DNA of 5,918 nucleotides, from positions 1-5,918 of the forward strand of contig CAZTLI010000357.1 in the NCBI GenBank assembly GCA_964614375.1, written 5' to 3'. The notes under the pieces are model-generated. The model had not been told where the DNA came from and did not search any database. It saw only the letters and a program-made list of their open reading frames with translations. Positions 5,101 to 5,918 of the stretch are shown one piece after another. The position numbers were made by a program, and so were the translations under genes. The first letter of the stretch is position 1. Every line of letters begins with the position of its first letter. This DNA comes from CAZTLI01 sp964614375 (lineage in GTDB: Bacteria > Chloroflexota > Anaerolineae > Aggregatilineales > Phototrophicaceae).

Positions 5101-5918
5101 ATGGAAGCACAAACCTCTGAAAAACCCTCACGGATGCGTCCGAAGTCCCCCCGTGAATTCCTGTATTTGCTGTTCAGCGGCTTTCTGATGGGGTCGGTAG
5201 AGATTATTCCCGGCGTTTCTGGCGGCACGATGGCCTTTATCCTGGGAATCTATGAAGACCTCATCAACGCGATTAAATCCTTCGACACCCACGTCATCAA
5301 AAAGCTGACCAAACGCCAATTCAAAGAGGCGATGACCTATCTGCCGCTGCCTTTTCTATTTGCCTTAGGCATCGGGATGCTCGTGGCGATTTTCACACTG
5401 GCGCAGGTGCTATCGGTGCTGCTGGATGAACAGCCTGTTTATGTCTTTGCTTTTTTCTTCGGGCTGATTCTGGCGTCGATCATCGCGATTGGGGCGAAAG
5501 TGAGATGGGCGCTCGTCCCCGCGATTATGCTCATCGTCGGCGCAGTCGCGGCGTTTATTATTGTCAATCTCGTGCCAACAAGTATAGATGAACCCACCGC
5601 ACCGGGGCTGTTCTTCGGCGGGATGGTCGCCGTTATCGCGCTGATTCTGCCCGGTGTATCGGGTTCGTTCATTTTGCTGGTGCTTGGACTCTATGATTTT
5701 GTGCTGGGGGCAGTTGGGGGACGCGACTTCACGACCTTGATTATTGTGGCGCTGGGCTGTCTGGTGGGCATTCTCGGCTTTTCGCGCGTGTTAAGCTGGC
5801 TGCTCAAACATCACGAACAGGCAACGGTAGCAACCCTGGTCGGCTTCATGATTGGCTCATTATGGCGCATCTGGCCCTGGAAAGAGGTGCTCGAAACGCG
5901 CATTGACCGTCATGGCGA
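5101..5918 (+). CDS. popT: DUF368 / PopT-type polyprenyl-phosphate translocase (partial, C-terminus off the right edge)
   Basis: Multi-pass inner membrane protein. DUF368 members (PopT) have been linked to returning undecaprenyl phosphate, the lipid carrier of cell-wall and envelope glycan synthesis, across the membrane. The 272 codons seen start with a hydrophilic tail of about 18 residues, then FLYLLFSGFLMGSVEIIPG. The family motif PGVSGGT at 37-43 leads into MAFILGIYEDLI. Further hydrophobic spans lie at about 82-107, 113-131, 136-158, 169-183, 188-204, 212-235 and 242-258. A second copy of the motif, PGVSGS, is at 184-189 and is also followed by a hydrophobic stretch and LGLYD, indicating an internal repeat. 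The frame is open to the window edge. GGAG lies 13 bases before the ATG at 5101, a long spacing; the next in-frame ATG (5134) has no better site. Family assignment is firm; the translocase role is transferred from studied members. Confidence 0.9.
   Translation, partial: MEAQTSEKPSRMRPKSPREFLYLLFSGFLMGSVEIIPGVSGGTMAFILGIYEDLINAIKSFDTHVIKKLTKRQFKEAMTYLPLPFLFALGIGMLVAIFTLAQVLSVLLDEQPVYVFAFFFGLILASIIAIGAKVRWALVPAIMLIVGAVAAFIIVNLVPTSIDEPTAPGLFFGGMVAVIALILPGVSGSFILLVLGLYDFVLGAVGGRDFTTLIIVALGCLVGILGFSRVLSWLLKHHEQATVATLVGFMIGSLWRIWPWKEVLETRIDRHG

Noticed and set aside
4110..5120. 336-codon plus-strand open frame antisense to iaaA
   Set aside because: It lies opposite a strongly conserved gene. Its translation is rich in Cys, Arg and His with no domain pattern, so it is a shadow of iaaA codon use.
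5439..5672. 77-codon minus-strand frame inside the DUF368 gene
   Set aside because: Shadow of the hydrophobic coding sequence on the other strand; no independent support.

Overview
The window is gene-dense bacterial DNA of roughly balanced base composition, with seven protein genes and one more cut at each end's operon (eight coding regions in all, two of them partial). I see no rRNA, tRNA, CRISPR array, insertion sequence or phage gene. The mixture of an SseA-type rhodanese beside SufE, a Uma2 family nuclease and a DUF368 transporter fits a Chloroflexota (Anaerolineae-like) genome. That placement rests on gene content alone and is only moderately sure.

Layout. Positions 1-1072 (minus) hold a sulfur-transfer pair: an SseA-like thiosulfate/3-mercaptopyruvate sulfurtransferase, followed 2 bases later by sufE, which runs off the left edge. 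Positions 1153-2073 (minus) hold a secreted GH16-like beta-glucanase/lectin-fold protein with a signal peptide. Positions 2295-2645 (plus) hold a YciI family protein, transcribed divergently from the GH16 gene behind a good sigma70-type promoter. Its stop codon overlaps that of the convergent alpha/beta hydrolase. Positions 2642-4934 (minus) form a three-gene operon, in transcription order isoaspartyl peptidase/L-asparaginase, Uma2 family nuclease, alpha/beta hydrolase, with 28- and 9-base gaps. Positions 5101 to the right edge (plus) hold a DUF368 membrane protein of the PopT polyprenyl-phosphate translocase family, divergent from that operon.

How they may work together. The clearest link is SseA plus SufE: a rhodanese that carries a persulfide encoded directly with the sulfur acceptor normally served by SufS. 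The other genes look like separate metabolic, envelope or scavenging functions: isoaspartyl dipeptide turnover, ester or related hydrolysis, extracellular glucan cleavage and lipid-carrier recycling. Three minus-strand intergenic regions share the octamer TATAATAA, which suggests common housekeeping-type -10 elements.

I did not find a convincing undescribed system. The most testable oddities are the rhodanese-SufE coupling, the paired GATTACAC repeat overlapping the ribosome binding site of the isoaspartyl peptidase gene, and the mixed three-gene hydrolase/nuclease operon.
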